A DNA stretch of 64,000 bases from Pseudooceanicola marinus (GTDB taxonomy: Bacteria; Pseudomonadota; Alphaproteobacteria; Rhodobacterales; Rhodobacteraceae): assembly GCF_020177265.1 (NCBI RefSeq), contig NZ_JAIVMC010000004.1, forward strand, positions 124,001 through 188,000, read 5' to 3'. The notes beneath the pieces are model-generated. The model saw only the letters and a list, made by a program, of their open reading frames with translations, was not told the DNA's origin and did no database searches. Positions 34,438 to 42,821 of this stretch are shown one piece after another (within the stretch, counting starts at the first letter, position 1; every line of letters begins with the position of its first letter). The position numbers were made by a program, and so were the translations under genes.

Positions 34438-35405
34438 GCGAGACTTTCATCCAGCAGCCGGGTCAGGCCATAGACGCCGGCCATGGCGGGCACCGGCATC
34501 TCCAGCTTGCTGGCCAGCTCCACCAGCGCCCCCAGGATCGGGTCGATCTCCAGCCGCCGCCCGGCCTCGACATCCTGCAACATCGAGGTGCGGATCGGGC
34601 CCAGCTTGCGCGTCGTGGCGATGCGTTCGTCCATGTCGTCGAAGCCCGGCAGCCCGATGCGCGCGCCCAGATCGGCCATCTCGCGCATCATCTGCAGGGT
34701 CAGGGCGCGCACGCCCGGATCGGCCAGCATGGCGGCGGTATCGGCGCGCGACAGGGCCGACAGCGGGTTCATGTTGGAATTGCCCCAGAGCTTTGCCCAG
34801 ACCTCGCGCCGGACCTCGCCGGTCTCCTCCGCCGGGATGCCGCCCTTGCGGAAGACCTCGGCCAGCGCGGTGATGCGCGCGACGGGACCGCCCGGCGTGA
34901 TCTGACCCAGCAGCAGCTTGTTGGCTTTCACCAGCTCCACTTGCCCCGGCGCGGGCGTGCGCGAGGCGGCATGCACCACGTTGCCGACGATCCGCTCCGC
35001 CGGAATGGCCCGGGCCAGCGCCCCGCCGGGATCCACGGCGTCCAGCACCATCCCCTCGGCCGGGCCGCCGAAATCCTGCAGGAACCAGAAGGGCAGGCCG
35101 TTCACCGCCGGCATCACCAGCGTCTCCGGCCCCATGGCGGCCTCGATGGCGGGCAGCAGACCGGGCAGCGCATGGGCTTTCACCCCCAGCACCAGCAGAT
35201 CGGCCCCCGCCAGATTCGCCGGGTCATCGGTGGCCGTCACCGCGATCCGCTCCGGCCCCGCGCCCTCGTCCAGCATCAGCCCCTCGGCCCGCAGCGCGGC
35301 CAGCGTCGCACCCCGCGCCAGTACCACCGCCTCGGCGCCGCCGCGCAACAGCCCCGCCGTCAGCCATCCGCCGATAGCCCCGCATCCGATCACCGCAACT
35401 TTCAT
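34434..35405 (-). CDS. Ketopantoate reductase family protein (ApbA/PanE)
   Basis: A 323-residue NADPH-dependent 2-hydroxyacid reductase. The N-terminal Rossmann motif is MKVAVIGCGAIGGWL. The catalytic Lys lies in VKANKLLLGQ, and the C-terminal helical domain has VWAKLWGNSNMNPLSAL with the conserved Asn and Ser. It could make pantoate for CoA, but families of PanE paralogues with other substrates are common in this group and no pan genes are adjacent, so the biosynthetic assignment is tentative. Confidence 0.87.
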   Translation of the reverse strand: MKVAVIGCGAIGGWLTAGLLRGGAEAVVLARGATLAALRAEGLMLDEGAGPERIAVTATDDPANLAGADLLVLGVKAHALPGLLPAIEAAMGPETLVMPAVNGLPFWFLQDFGGPAEGMVLDAVDPGGALARAIPAERIVGNVVHAASRTPAPGQVELVKANKLLLGQITPGGPVARITALAEVFRKGGIPAEETGEVRREVWAKLWGNSNMNPLSALSRADTAAMLADPGVRALTLQMMREMADLGARIGLPGFDDMDERIATTRKLGPIRTSMLQDVEAGRRLEIDPILGALVELASKLEMPVPAMAGVYGLTRLLDESLA

Positions 35406-35456
35406 GCTCTCACTCCCCTCGGGCCATCCGGCTCCGTCTTTCCTTCATACGCAGGC

Positions 35457-35506
35457 TGAAAATACTCCGGGGGAGTCGCCCGGCGGGCGACGGGGGCAGC
35501 GCCCCC
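35457..35506 (-). repeat. Dispersed two-hairpin element, copy D (downstream of the GNAT gene)
   Basis: Read on the minus strand directly after the acetyltransferase stop: GGGGGC/GCCCCC (35492-35506), then GTCGCCC/GGGCGAC (35475-35491), then CTCCCCCGGAGTATTTTCA. Perfect arms in both hairpins. Confidence 0.75.
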
Positions 35507-35507
35507 T

Positions 35508-35930
35508 TCACCCCTCCAGCCGCAGCTCCATCTCCCGATGCGGCACACCGCCGTCATCATACTCCGGGCCGCAGGCCACGAACCCCAGGCCCTCGTAGAA
35601 CCCCATGGCCCGCACCTGGGCGCCCAGCACGATACGATTGTGCCCGCGCGCCGCCAGCCGTTCGATACCCGCGCGCACCAGCGCCGCGCCCAGGCCGGTG
35701 CCGCGCTGCGCCTTCACCACGCAGATCCGTCCGATCCGCCCCGCACCGTCCTCTTCCAGCAGCCGCGCGGTGCCGACAGACGCGCCGTCCAGCGTCGCCA
35801 GCAAATGTTCGGCGCCTGCGTCCAGGTCGTCCCATTCCTCCTCTGCCGTGAACCCCTGCTCGGCCATGAAGACCTCTTCGCGCAGGGCGAAACAGGGGGC
35901 GGGGTCGGTGACGGGGGCGATTTGCAGCAT
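35508..35930 (-). CDS. GNAT family N-acetyltransferase
   Basis: A 140-residue acetyltransferase. The acetyl-CoA pyrophosphate loop is in VVKAQRGTGLGAALV (about residues 72-86), and the C-terminal half has IVLGAQVRAMGFYEGLGF, a typical GNAT motif B region. It resembles the ElaA/YjcF branch that modifies small amines; the acceptor is unknown. Its ATG overlaps the dapE stop by one base (TGATG), so it is coupled to lysine-pathway expression, though no direct role in that pathway is known to me. Confidence 0.87.
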   Translation of the reverse strand: MLQIAPVTDPAPCFALREEVFMAEQGFTAEEEWDDLDAGAEHLLATLDGASVGTARLLEEDGAGRIGRICVVKAQRGTGLGAALVRAGIERLAARGHNRIVLGAQVRAMGFYEGLGFVACGPEYDDGGVPHREMELRLEG

Positions 35931-37093
35931 CAGGCGAAATAGTCCTTTAGCACCCGCGCATAGACTGCCTTCAGCTGCGGGATCTGCTCCACCGGCACGT
36001 TCTCGTCCACCTGGTGCATGGTCTCACCCACCAGGCCAAACTCGACCACCGGGCAGAGATCCTTGACGAAACGCGCATCCGAGGTGCCGCCCGTGGTCGA
36101 CAGCTCCGGGGTCACGCCGGTCTCGGCCTCCACGGCCCCGGCCACCAGCGCCGACAGCTCGCCCGGGGGCGTCAGGAAGGCCTCGCCGGAGATCTTGATG
36201 CGCGGCTCGATCACGATGTCGAACTGGCGCGACACGTCCTGCGCCTCGCGGCGCAGCCATTGGCTCAGGCTTTCGCCGGTGTGGATGTCGTTGAAGCGGA
36301 TGTTGACGGCGGCGCGGCACTGGGCGGGGATGACGTTGGTGGCGTCATTGCCGGTGTCGAACTGCACCACGGCCAGGGTCGAGGGGTCGAAATGGTCGGT
36401 CCCCTGGTCAAGCTCTTGGCTGGCCAGCCGGTCGATCAGCCGCGCCATGGCGGGCAGGGGGTTCTTCGCGCGGTGCGGATAGGCGGAATGGCCCTGCTTG
36501 CCGGTCGCCGTGAACCAGGCGGTCATCGACCCGCGGCGACCGATCTTGATCATCTCGCCCATGGTGGTGGGGCAGGTCGGTTCACCAACCAGGCAATGGG
36601 TCATGCTCTCGCCGTTGGCCTCCATCCAGTCCAGCAGGGCGATGGTGCCATCGGTCGAGTCGCCTTCCTCGTCGCCGGTGATCGCCAGCACCACCGCGCC
36701 GTCCTCGGGCGGGGTCCGGGTGACGAAGTCGATGGCGGCGGTGGCGAAACAGGCCACCCCGGATTTCATGTCGGTGGCGCCGCGCCCGTACATGCGGCCG
36801 TCGCGGATCTCGGCGCCGAAGGGATCGGCGGTCCAGGCGGCGGCGTCGCCCACGGGCACCACGTCGGTGTGACCGTTGAAGCCGAAGGTGCGGGCGGCCC
36901 CCTTCTCGCCCCAGCGGGCGAAGAGGTTGGCGATGCCGTTGCGGTCGGCCCGGAAACAGGTGAAGCCCGCGGCCTCCAGCCGCTCCTGCAGCAGGACCAG
37001 CGCCCCGCCCTCTTCCGGCGTGACGGAGGGGCAGCGGATCAGCTCGGCGGTCAGGGCAACGGGATCGGTGGGCGCGGAGGCGTCGGCGGGCAT
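35930..37093 (-). CDS. dapE: Succinyl-diaminopimelate desuccinylase
   Basis: A 387-residue M20-family metallohydrolase that removes succinate from N-succinyl-LL-diaminopimelate in lysine and peptidoglycan biosynthesis. Metal-site motifs are [13 protein letters not shown] (His and catalytic Asp), [10 protein letters not shown] (bridging Asp), [13 protein letters not shown] (catalytic Glu-Glu) and a late His in [12 protein letters not shown]. The start ATG of [10 protein letters not shown] follows AAGGAGTTCCCC; upstream in-frame sequence is rejected. dapD, acting two steps earlier, lies about 4 kb to the right on the same strand. Confidence 0.95.
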   Translation of the reverse strand: MPADASAPTDPVALTAELIRCPSVTPEEGGALVLLQERLEAAGFTCFRADRNGIANLFARWGEKGAARTFGFNGHTDVVPVGDAAAWTADPFGAEIRDGRMYGRGATDMKSGVACFATAAIDFVTRTPPEDGAVVLAITGDEEGDSTDGTIALLDWMEANGESMTHCLVGEPTCPTTMGEMIKIGRRGSMTAWFTATGKQGHSAYPHRAKNPLPAMARLIDRLASQELDQGTDHFDPSTLAVVQFDTGNDATNVIPAQCRAAVNIRFNDIHTGESLSQWLRREAQDVSRQFDIVIEPRIKISGEAFLTPPGELSALVAGAVEAETGVTPELSTTGGTSDARFVKDLCPVVEFGLVGETMHQVDENVPVEQIPQLKAVYARVLKDYFA

Positions 37094-37448
37094 GGGGAAC
37101 TCCTTTTCTGGCCGAATGGCTAGCCGGTTTCGCGCCTGTTGCAAAGGGCGGGGCCGTGCCGGAGCGCCGGGCGCGGGGCCGGGACGGCCTCCGGAGAGGC
37201 GTGAGGCGGCCCGAAACCGGAGCGACGGGCCATATCTGCCCGGTGAAATGCAGTTTGCCACCATATGATCTTTACCTGAGAGCCAAGGAATGCGATTTTA
37301 CCTGCAAGAGCGCGCAGAGAGACGCGCCGGGCGAGGCGCCATGACAGGGCAGACGATCTTTCTTTCCAGCACGGCGCGGGGATCTGCGCGGCGGTCCGTA
37401 CTTCGGGTCGTGCTTCGCGCCATGTCGGCGCGCGGGCGGGGCTAGGCC
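37094..37448. other. 355-bp gap between dapE and the Hint gene
   Basis: No supported gene. A 34-codon frame (37340-37445, basic, MTGQTIFLSSTARGSARR...) has no ribosome site. Bases about 37250-37310 are less GC-rich and may hold promoters for the divergent genes, but no convincing -35/-10 pair was seen. Confidence 0.45.
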
Positions 37449-38555
37449 ATGGGCTGGGTCGCCGTTTCCTGCCCCGGCGTGGGGGCCATCGCGGCCAGCG
37501 GGCCGGACACGCCGGCCGGTCGGGGCACTGGCACGTTGCTGCGCAGCGCCGGCCCGGCCGAGCTGATGGGTCAGGGCTCGATCCTGCTGGAGGCGCAGAT
37601 CACCGCGACCCGCGTGCTGAATCCGCTTCTCGACATCACCTTCCGCCACCCCGTCGCCGGGCGGCTGACCCTCAGCCAGGTGCCTGGCGGGGCGTTGAGC
37701 CTCGTGCTCGAACGGGGCAGCAAGGTGCGCCAGTGCAGCCTGACGCTGGACAGTGGCGAGCGGCCCGAACGGATCCGCGCCATGCTGTCCTGGGAAAGCC
37801 GGTCCGGCGTGGCGCGGCTGGTGGTGGAGCGGCCCGAACGGGACGTGGCGCCGCTGGCCACGGGTTTTGCCGATCCCGTCGCACTGCCTTTCCAGGCGCT
37901 GACCGAGGCGGCGCTTTACCCCGAGCTGGAGATGCTGGGCGCGGGCGTCGATTTCCTGGCCGTGTCGGACGGGATCGAACCGATCGGGCCGATGCCGGGG
38001 TTGCAGGGCGACACGCTGATCGACACGCCCGAGGGGCGCCGTGCGGTGCGCGAGCTGCGCCGCGGCGACCTGGTGCTGATCGAGGGCGAGGGCGCCGTGC
38101 CCGTGCTGGCCGCGGTGCGCCGCACCCTGCCGGCGCGCGGGCTGTTCCGCCCGGTGCAGCTGTTTGCCCCGCATTTCGGCCTGACCCGTGACGTGGTCGT
38201 GGCCGCGGGCCAGCGCCTGGTGACCGGGGGGGAGGAGGTGCGCTATCTTTTCCACAGCGAAAGCGTGCTGGTCGCCGCGCAGCATCTGGTGACGGACCAG
38301 ACCGGCGCCTGGGCCGAGACCGGGCCGCTGGTCACGATGCACCAGCTGCTGCTGCCGGATCAGCAGGTGCTGGGAGTCTGCGGGGCCCAGATGGAAAGCC
38401 TGCACGTGGGGCGTCTGCGCCGGTCGGCCGCCCTGGTCGAGGCCAGCCTGCTGGCGGGCTACCAACGCTCACGCCTGCCGCACCAGCCAGGCCATGCGCG
38501 GCCCGTCCTGCGCGACTACGAGGCGAAGATCCTGGCCAACCACCGCGCGGCCTGA
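37449..38555 (+). CDS. Hint-domain (Hint_2 type) protein with a degenerate active site
   Basis: A 368-residue protein. Residues ~190-330 follow the Hedgehog/intein Hint_2 plan common in Rhodobacteraceae: DTLIDTPEGRRAVRELRRGD, then PVQLFAPHFGLTRDVVVAAG and VRYLFHSESVLVAAQHLV. Two hallmarks are missing. The Cys that normally precedes the first Hint strand is absent (the sequence reads PGLQGDTLID), and the usual SPQHR-type histidine is replaced by AAGQR. Self-cleavage therefore looks unlikely. The N-terminal half has no recognised domain. No signal peptide is evident. Role unknown. Confidence 0.75.
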   Translation: MGWVAVSCPGVGAIAASGPDTPAGRGTGTLLRSAGPAELMGQGSILLEAQITATRVLNPLLDITFRHPVAGRLTLSQVPGGALSLVLERGSKVRQCSLTLDSGERPERIRAMLSWESRSGVARLVVERPERDVAPLATGFADPVALPFQALTEAALYPELEMLGAGVDFLAVSDGIEPIGPMPGLQGDTLIDTPEGRRAVRELRRGDLVLIEGEGAVPVLAAVRRTLPARGLFRPVQLFAPHFGLTRDVVVAAGQRLVTGGEEVRYLFHSESVLVAAQHLVTDQTGAWAETGPLVTMHQLLLPDQQVLGVCGAQMESLHVGRLRRSAALVEASLLAGYQRSRLPHQPGHARPVLRDYEAKILANHRAA

Positions 38556-38619
38556 GCGGCGCGGGCGGTCGTTCTGTTGAAACCGTGGGAATTTGCGGCG
38601 CGCCATGGGGGCGCGCGCC

Positions 38620-38991
38620 TCAGTTCGGGCGGTCCGCGCTGCCCTGTTCATCGCCGAAGAAGGGCGTCATCTGGGCGACGATGACGGAGTTTTCCTCCGC
38701 CGCGCGGGCCATCAGATCGCGCTCTTCCTGCTCGACCTCGTGACCCATCTCGATGCGGTCGTCCAGCGTGCCGTAGCCGGTCACGTCCAGCGGCGCCAGG
38801 TCGGCCTGTTTCAGGATCGCCACGGTCTCGCGCACCGCCTCGGCCTCGTCCACGCCGGAGGCATAGCACATCAGCGCCGCACCGGTGCTGCCCTCGGGCA
38901 ACCCGTCGCCGTCATGGCGGCCGACCTCGACCAGCAGGGTGTAGACCTGTTGCCGTTTCGGGGCCTTCTTGTCCTTGCCGTCCTTGGCCAT
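38620..38991 (-). CDS. Conserved-looking hypothetical protein, 123 aa
   Basis: I do not recognise a family. The protein has a lysine-rich start (AKDGKDKKAPKRQQ), a core with alternating hydrophobic strands and helices (VYTLLVEVGRHDGDGLP, GAALMCYASGVDEAEAVRETVAILKQADL) and an acidic helical C-terminal third ending FFGDEQGSADRPN. It is predicted soluble. Codon use matches the neighbours, and the region between the convergent Hint gene and divergent DUF2235 gene is otherwise empty, so the gene is probably real. Confidence 0.7.
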   Translation of the reverse strand: MAKDGKDKKAPKRQQVYTLLVEVGRHDGDGLPEGSTGAALMCYASGVDEAEAVRETVAILKQADLAPLDVTGYGTLDDRIEMGHEVEQEERDLMARAAEENSVIVAQMTPFFGDEQGSADRPN

Positions 38992-39126
38992 CTCGCGCTC
39001 CTCGCTGATGCGCAGGGCCGTGCCAGAAAGGGCGCGCCGAGTAAAGGGGGGCTTTCGCTACTCGCGCCCGCAGCGGCCGGGCGCTAGGGTCGGGGCATAC
39101 GTGATGGTATCGGGAAGGGCGCGGGC

Positions 39127-40332
39127 ATGGCCAAGGACATCGTGATCCTGCTGGACGGGACGTCGAACGAGATCGGGCGCAAGCGTACGAATGTCCTGCG
39201 CCTTTACGGGTGCCTCAAAAGCGACGAGGCGCAGCTGGTCTACTACGACCCCGGCGTCGGGACGCTGGAGGCCCAGAACGCCTGGTCCCGGCTGCGGCGG
39301 CGGAGCCTTGAGATCTGGGGCATGGCCACCGGCAGCGGCATGGATCGCAACGTGAAGGAGGCCTATCGTTTTCTCTGCGCCAACTACGAGCACGGAGAGG
39401 GCGGCGAGGACGCGGACCGGATCTGGCTGATGGGATTCTCGCGGGGCGCCTACACGGCGCGGGTGCTGGCCGGGTTCCTGCATGCCTTCGGCGTGCTGCG
39501 GCCCGAACAGATGAACCTGCTGGATTATGCCTATCGCGCTTACAAGGGCATCGGAGAGGGCGCCGGGGCGAGGGAAGACGCGGATGCCGAGGCAGCCTTC
39601 GCCGAGATCCGCCTGCATGAGCGTGCCTTGCGCCCGCAGAAGGTGGCTGTGGCCGGTCTGGCCCTGATGGACACCGTGGCCAGCGTGATCGAATGGGGGC
39701 GGCGCGGCATCCGGCTGAAGCACCACGCCTATACGGCCAACAACCCGTCCGTCCGATTCCTGCGTCATGCGGTGGCCATCGACGAGCGCCGCTCAATGTA
39801 TCGGGCCGCGCTGTGGGGGCCGGATCGCGAGGTGCGCAAACCCTTTGCCAAACCCGGCAGCGGAGAGCCGCAGGATGCCAAGGAGGTCTGGTTCGCCGGT
39901 GTCCATGGCGACGTCGGCGGCGGCTACGAGGAGGCGCGTAGCCAACTGGGCAAGATCCCCCTGGCCTGGCTCATCGAGGAAACGCAGGCCGCGGGGCTGC
40001 GCTACAAGACCCGCAGCGTGAACCGCCTGGTCCTTGGGACGACCGAGGGGGACAAATACGTCGCACCGGACCCGACCGCCGATCAGAACGTCTCGCTAAC
40101 CTGGGGCTGGTGGCCGCTGGAGCTCTGGCCTTCCCTCGATCGCGAGGCGCCGGGGCGCCGCTTCCTCGGGCTGACCTGGCCCCTTGGAGCCTATCGGCAC
40201 ATACCGGAGAGCGCGACGATCCACCCCAGTGTCGCGACGCGCCTGCAGGCTCGGCCCGACTATCGGCCCCCGAACCTGGCGGGCCACCTGCCGCAGCTTG
40301 CGGACGAAGACGACCCCAACACAAACGCATGA
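39127..40332 (+). CDS. DUF2235 alpha/beta-hydrolase (Tle1-like phospholipase fold)
   Basis: A 401-residue protein. It opens with IVILLDGTSNEIG, has YYDPGVGT, and carries the nucleophile elbow GFSRGAYTARVLAGFL (G-x-S-x-G) near residue 105. VWFAGVHGDVGGGY supplies the likely catalytic Asp/His. DUF2235 proteins include type VI secretion phospholipase effectors of the Tle1 group, but many are free-standing. No signal peptide, VgrG/PAAR gene or immunity-like gene is adjacent here, so a cytoplasmic esterase or lipase role is at least as likely. Confidence 0.85.
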   Translation: MAKDIVILLDGTSNEIGRKRTNVLRLYGCLKSDEAQLVYYDPGVGTLEAQNAWSRLRRRSLEIWGMATGSGMDRNVKEAYRFLCANYEHGEGGEDADRIWLMGFSRGAYTARVLAGFLHAFGVLRPEQMNLLDYAYRAYKGIGEGAGAREDADAEAAFAEIRLHERALRPQKVAVAGLALMDTVASVIEWGRRGIRLKHHAYTANNPSVRFLRHAVAIDERRSMYRAALWGPDREVRKPFAKPGSGEPQDAKEVWFAGVHGDVGGGYEEARSQLGKIPLAWLIEETQAAGLRYKTRSVNRLVLGTTEGDKYVAPDPTADQNVSLTWGWWPLELWPSLDREAPGRRFLGLTWPLGAYRHIPESATIHPSVATRLQARPDYRPPNLAGHLPQLADEDDPNTNA

Positions 40333-40361
40333 AGGGCGGAGTAGCCCCGCCCTTCATGCGT
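40325..40361. terminator. Bidirectional hairpin terminator, overlapping a stop codon
   Basis: A perfect 15-bp stem (40325-40339 with 40347-40361) lies between the convergent DUF2235 and GlsB/YeaQ genes. Its left arm contains the TGA stop of the DUF2235 gene. There is only a short T tract on the plus side (tctt). Confidence 0.65.
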
Positions 40362-40381
40362 CTTGCAGTCTCTTGTCCGGC

Positions 40382-40633
40382 TCAGGCCCGGCGCAGGCCA
40401 CGCACGATGGCGATCAGCAGGCAGGCGCCCAGCACGGCCACGATCATCTGGCCTATGATGCCGTAAAGCGTGGCGCCGACGATGGCGGTCAGAAGGAAAT
40501 TGCCCACCACGGCGCCGATGATGCCCATCACGATGTTCATCAAAAGCCCCATGCTGGAGTTCATGATCTTCTCCGCGATCCAGCCCGCCAGGGCGCCGAG
40601 GATGATTGCCAGAAACCAGCCGATGCCGACCAT
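40382..40633 (-). CDS. GlsB/YeaQ/YmgE family small membrane protein
   Basis: An 83-residue protein with three membrane helices: IGWFLAIILGALAGWIAEKI, LLMNIVMGIIGAVVGNFLL and GQMIVAVLGACLLIAIV. The WxxAE-and-GIIGAVVG layout is the transglycosylase-associated/GlsB family linked to general stress responses. It is a single-gene unit bounded by hairpins on both sides. Confidence 0.88.
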   Translation of the reverse strand: MVGIGWFLAIILGALAGWIAEKIMNSSMGLLMNIVMGIIGAVVGNFLLTAIVGATLYGIIGQMIVAVLGACLLIAIVRGLRRA

Positions 40634-40761
40634 GTGTTCTCTCCTGTCCGTGTCTGCGCCCGCGTGGGGCCTGTTTTCATGACAACGTGAAACCCGGCGC
40701 TGCGGTTCCCTGTGTCCAGTCCCTTCGGCGCTTCCCTTTGGCCCGCGCGGGCGCGGCCATG

Positions 40762-40793
40762 AAAAAGGCCCGCCTCCCCGGGGGAGGCGGGCC
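40762..40793 (-). terminator. Rho-independent terminator of dapD
   Basis: A GGCCCGCCTCCCC/GGGGAGGCGGGCC stem (40767-40779 with 40781-40793) is followed on the minus strand by TTTTTC. It lies 35 bases past the dapD stop. Confidence 0.8.
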
Positions 40794-40827
40794 GATCCGT
40801 GGCGCCGCGTCAGCGGGCGAGGCGCGA

Positions 40828-41655
40828 TCAGTCGCGCAGCAGCTCGTTCACGCCGGTCTTGGAACGGGTGCGTTCATCCACGCGCTTCACGATGACCGCG
40901 CAGTAGAGGTTCACGCCGTTCTTCGACGGCATGGTGCCCGCGACGACGACGGAATAGGGCGGCACTTCGCCGTAGAAGACCTCGCCGGTTTCGCGGTCGA
41001 CGATCTTGGTGGACTGTCCGAGGTAGACACCCATGCCCAGCACCGAGCCTTCGCGCACGATCACGCCTTCGGCCACTTCGGAGCGTGCCCCGATGAAGCA
41101 GTTGTCCTCGATGATGACGGGACCCGCCTGCAGCGGTTCCAGCACGCCGCCGATGCCTGCGCCGCCGGAGATGTGGCAGTTCTTGCCGATCTGCGCGCAG
41201 GAGCCGACGGTGGCCCAGGTGTCGACCATGGTGCCGCTGTCGACATAGGCGCCCAGGTTCACGAAGGACGGCATCAGCACGGTGCCCGGCGCGATGAAGG
41301 CGGATTTGCGCACGACGCAGTTGGGCACGGCGCGGAAGCCCGCGTCCTTCCATTCCTTCTCGCCCCAGCCGAAGAACTTGCTGTCGACCTTGTCCCACCA
41401 GGTGGAGCCCTGCGGGCCGCCGGCGTGGGGTTCCATGTCCTTGATGCGGAAGCCCAGCAGGACGGCCTTCTTGGCCCACTGGTTGACGTGCCAGTTGCCG
41501 TCTTCGCCCTTCTCGGCGACGCGCAGCTTGCCGCTGTCCAGCGCGTTCAGCGTGGCTTCGATCGCCTCGCGGGTCTCGCCTTCGGTGGCGGGGGTGATCT
41601 GGTCGCGCGCCTCCCAGGCGGCTTCGATGGCAGCTTCGAGCTGGGCGTTGGACAT
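40828..41655 (-). CDS. dapD: Tetrahydrodipicolinate N-succinyltransferase
   Basis: A 275-residue left-handed beta-helix enzyme that transfers succinyl from succinyl-CoA to tetrahydrodipicolinate in the lysine/diaminopimelate pathway. Hexapeptide repeats are visible across [32 protein letters not shown] and [30 protein letters not shown] and the C-terminal [17 protein letters not shown] block are diagnostic for DapD. The length is normal. It is monocistronic with a strong terminator; dapE is on the same strand 3.7 kb away. Confidence 0.96.
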   Translation of the reverse strand: MSNAQLEAAIEAAWEARDQITPATEGETREAIEATLNALDSGKLRVAEKGEDGNWHVNQWAKKAVLLGFRIKDMEPHAGGPQGSTWWDKVDSKFFGWGEKEWKDAGFRAVPNCVVRKSAFIAPGTVLMPSFVNLGAYVDSGTMVDTWATVGSCAQIGKNCHISGGAGIGGVLEPLQAGPVIIEDNCFIGARSEVAEGVIVREGSVLGMGVYLGQSTKIVDRETGEVFYGEVPPYSVVVAGTMPSKNGVNLYCAVIVKRVDERTRSKTGVNELLRD

Positions 41656-41939
41656 GGTCTTCCTCCGGGAACGTCAGGCGATGAATTCGGTCCAGCGCGG
41701 TATAAGCGCTTGCCGCCCGCACCGCAATTGCATGCAGCGACCCCTTGGGGCCCTTTGGCGAAGGAATTGCCCCTGCGCGCGGCGGGGGCGGGGCGTTTCG
41801 GCGGTGCAGGTGGCCGCGGATTGCGCCACCGTTGCGGGCACATCCGCCCTTGCCCGCCGCTTCCACGACGATCCGGCCATCCCCCATGGCGCCCGGGCGC
41901 GGCCTGCGCTAGGCAGGTCGGGTCATTGAAGGAAAGACC

Positions 41940-42821
41940 ATGAGCCACGACAGCCGCCATTCCCGTTTCCGCGACGCCCATGACGACAAGACGACCGCCC
42001 GCTATGTCGAACAGACGCCGCAGACCATGTCGCCCAGCTACCGGCTGGCCTACGCCGACGAGGAATTTCTGCTGCGCGACGAGATGCGCTCGGTCCGGTT
42101 GCAGCTGGAACTGATGAAGCCCGAGCTGGCGCTGGACGAGGCGGGGATCAACTCCACCGTGGTCCTGTTCGGCGGTGCGCGCATCCGGGCGCCGGGGGTG
42201 GTGCCAGAGGGGCATCCGATGGCGAAGCTGGCGACCTATTACACCCAGGCGGAGCGGCTGGCGGCGCTGGTGACGAAGAAGTCGCTGGACGCGGGCGGCA
42301 CCGACTGGGTGGTCTGCACCGGCGGCGGCCCCGGCGTGATGGAGGCGGGCAACAAGGGCGCCCATGAGGCGGGCGGGCGCTCCGTCGGCCTGTCCATCGT
42401 GCTGCCGCATGAACAGGTGCCCAACAGCTATGTCACGCCCGAGCTGACCTTCAACTTCCACTATTTCGCCGTGCGCAAGATGCACTTCCTGATGCGCGCC
42501 CGCGCCGTCTGCGTCTTCCCCGGCGGCTTCGGCACGCTGGATGAGACCTTCGAGGCGCTGACCCTGATCCAGACCGGTCGGATGGAACGTCAGCCGGTGC
42601 TGTTCTTCGGCCGCAGCTTCTGGGAGGGGGTCATCAACTTCGAGAAGCTGGTGGAGGCGGGCACCATTTCGCCCGAGGACCTCGACCTCTTCCGCTTCGT
42701 CGAAACCGCCGAGGAGGCGCTGGAGGCGATCGAGAGCTGGGAAGGTGCCGGCACCAAGCGCAGCGAGATCCCGGGCCGCAAGGACCTGGGCGACCCGACG
42801 GAAGAAGGCGGCGCCGCGTGA
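41940..42821 (+). CDS. LOG family protein (Rossmann-fold nucleotide-binding, TIGR00730-like)
   Basis: A 293-residue protein with the LOG signature PGGFGTLDETFE (about residue 197) and the upstream VVCTGGGPGVMEAGNKGA nucleotide-binding block. True LOG proteins release free cytokinin bases by cleaving nucleoside 5'-monophosphates; bacterial homologues often act as nucleotide phosphoribohydrolases and were formerly misnamed lysine decarboxylases. The N-terminal ~75 residues are an extension beyond the core. The stop overlaps the GTG start of the MFS gene. Confidence 0.88.
   Translation: MSHDSRHSRFRDAHDDKTTARYVEQTPQTMSPSYRLAYADEEFLLRDEMRSVRLQLELMKPELALDEAGINSTVVLFGGARIRAPGVVPEGHPMAKLATYYTQAERLAALVTKKSLDAGGTDWVVCTGGGPGVMEAGNKGAHEAGGRSVGLSIVLPHEQVPNSYVTPELTFNFHYFAVRKMHFLMRARAVCVFPGGFGTLDETFEALTLIQTGRMERQPVLFFGRSFWEGVINFEKLVEAGTISPEDLDLFRFVETAEEALEAIESWEGAGTKRSEIPGRKDLGDPTEEGGAA

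Noticed and set aside
37340-37445. A 34-codon basic peptide frame upstream of the Hint gene
   Set aside because: No Shine-Dalgarno sequence, arginine-rich as expected by chance at this GC content, no conserved feature.
39127-40332. Type VI secretion effector label for the DUF2235 protein
   Set aside because: No VgrG, PAAR, Hcp or immunity-like gene in the surroundings.
40767-40793. Insertion-sequence end
   Set aside because: The dyad is a compact GC hairpin with a T-run beyond dapD, which fits a terminator; there is no transposase or target duplication.
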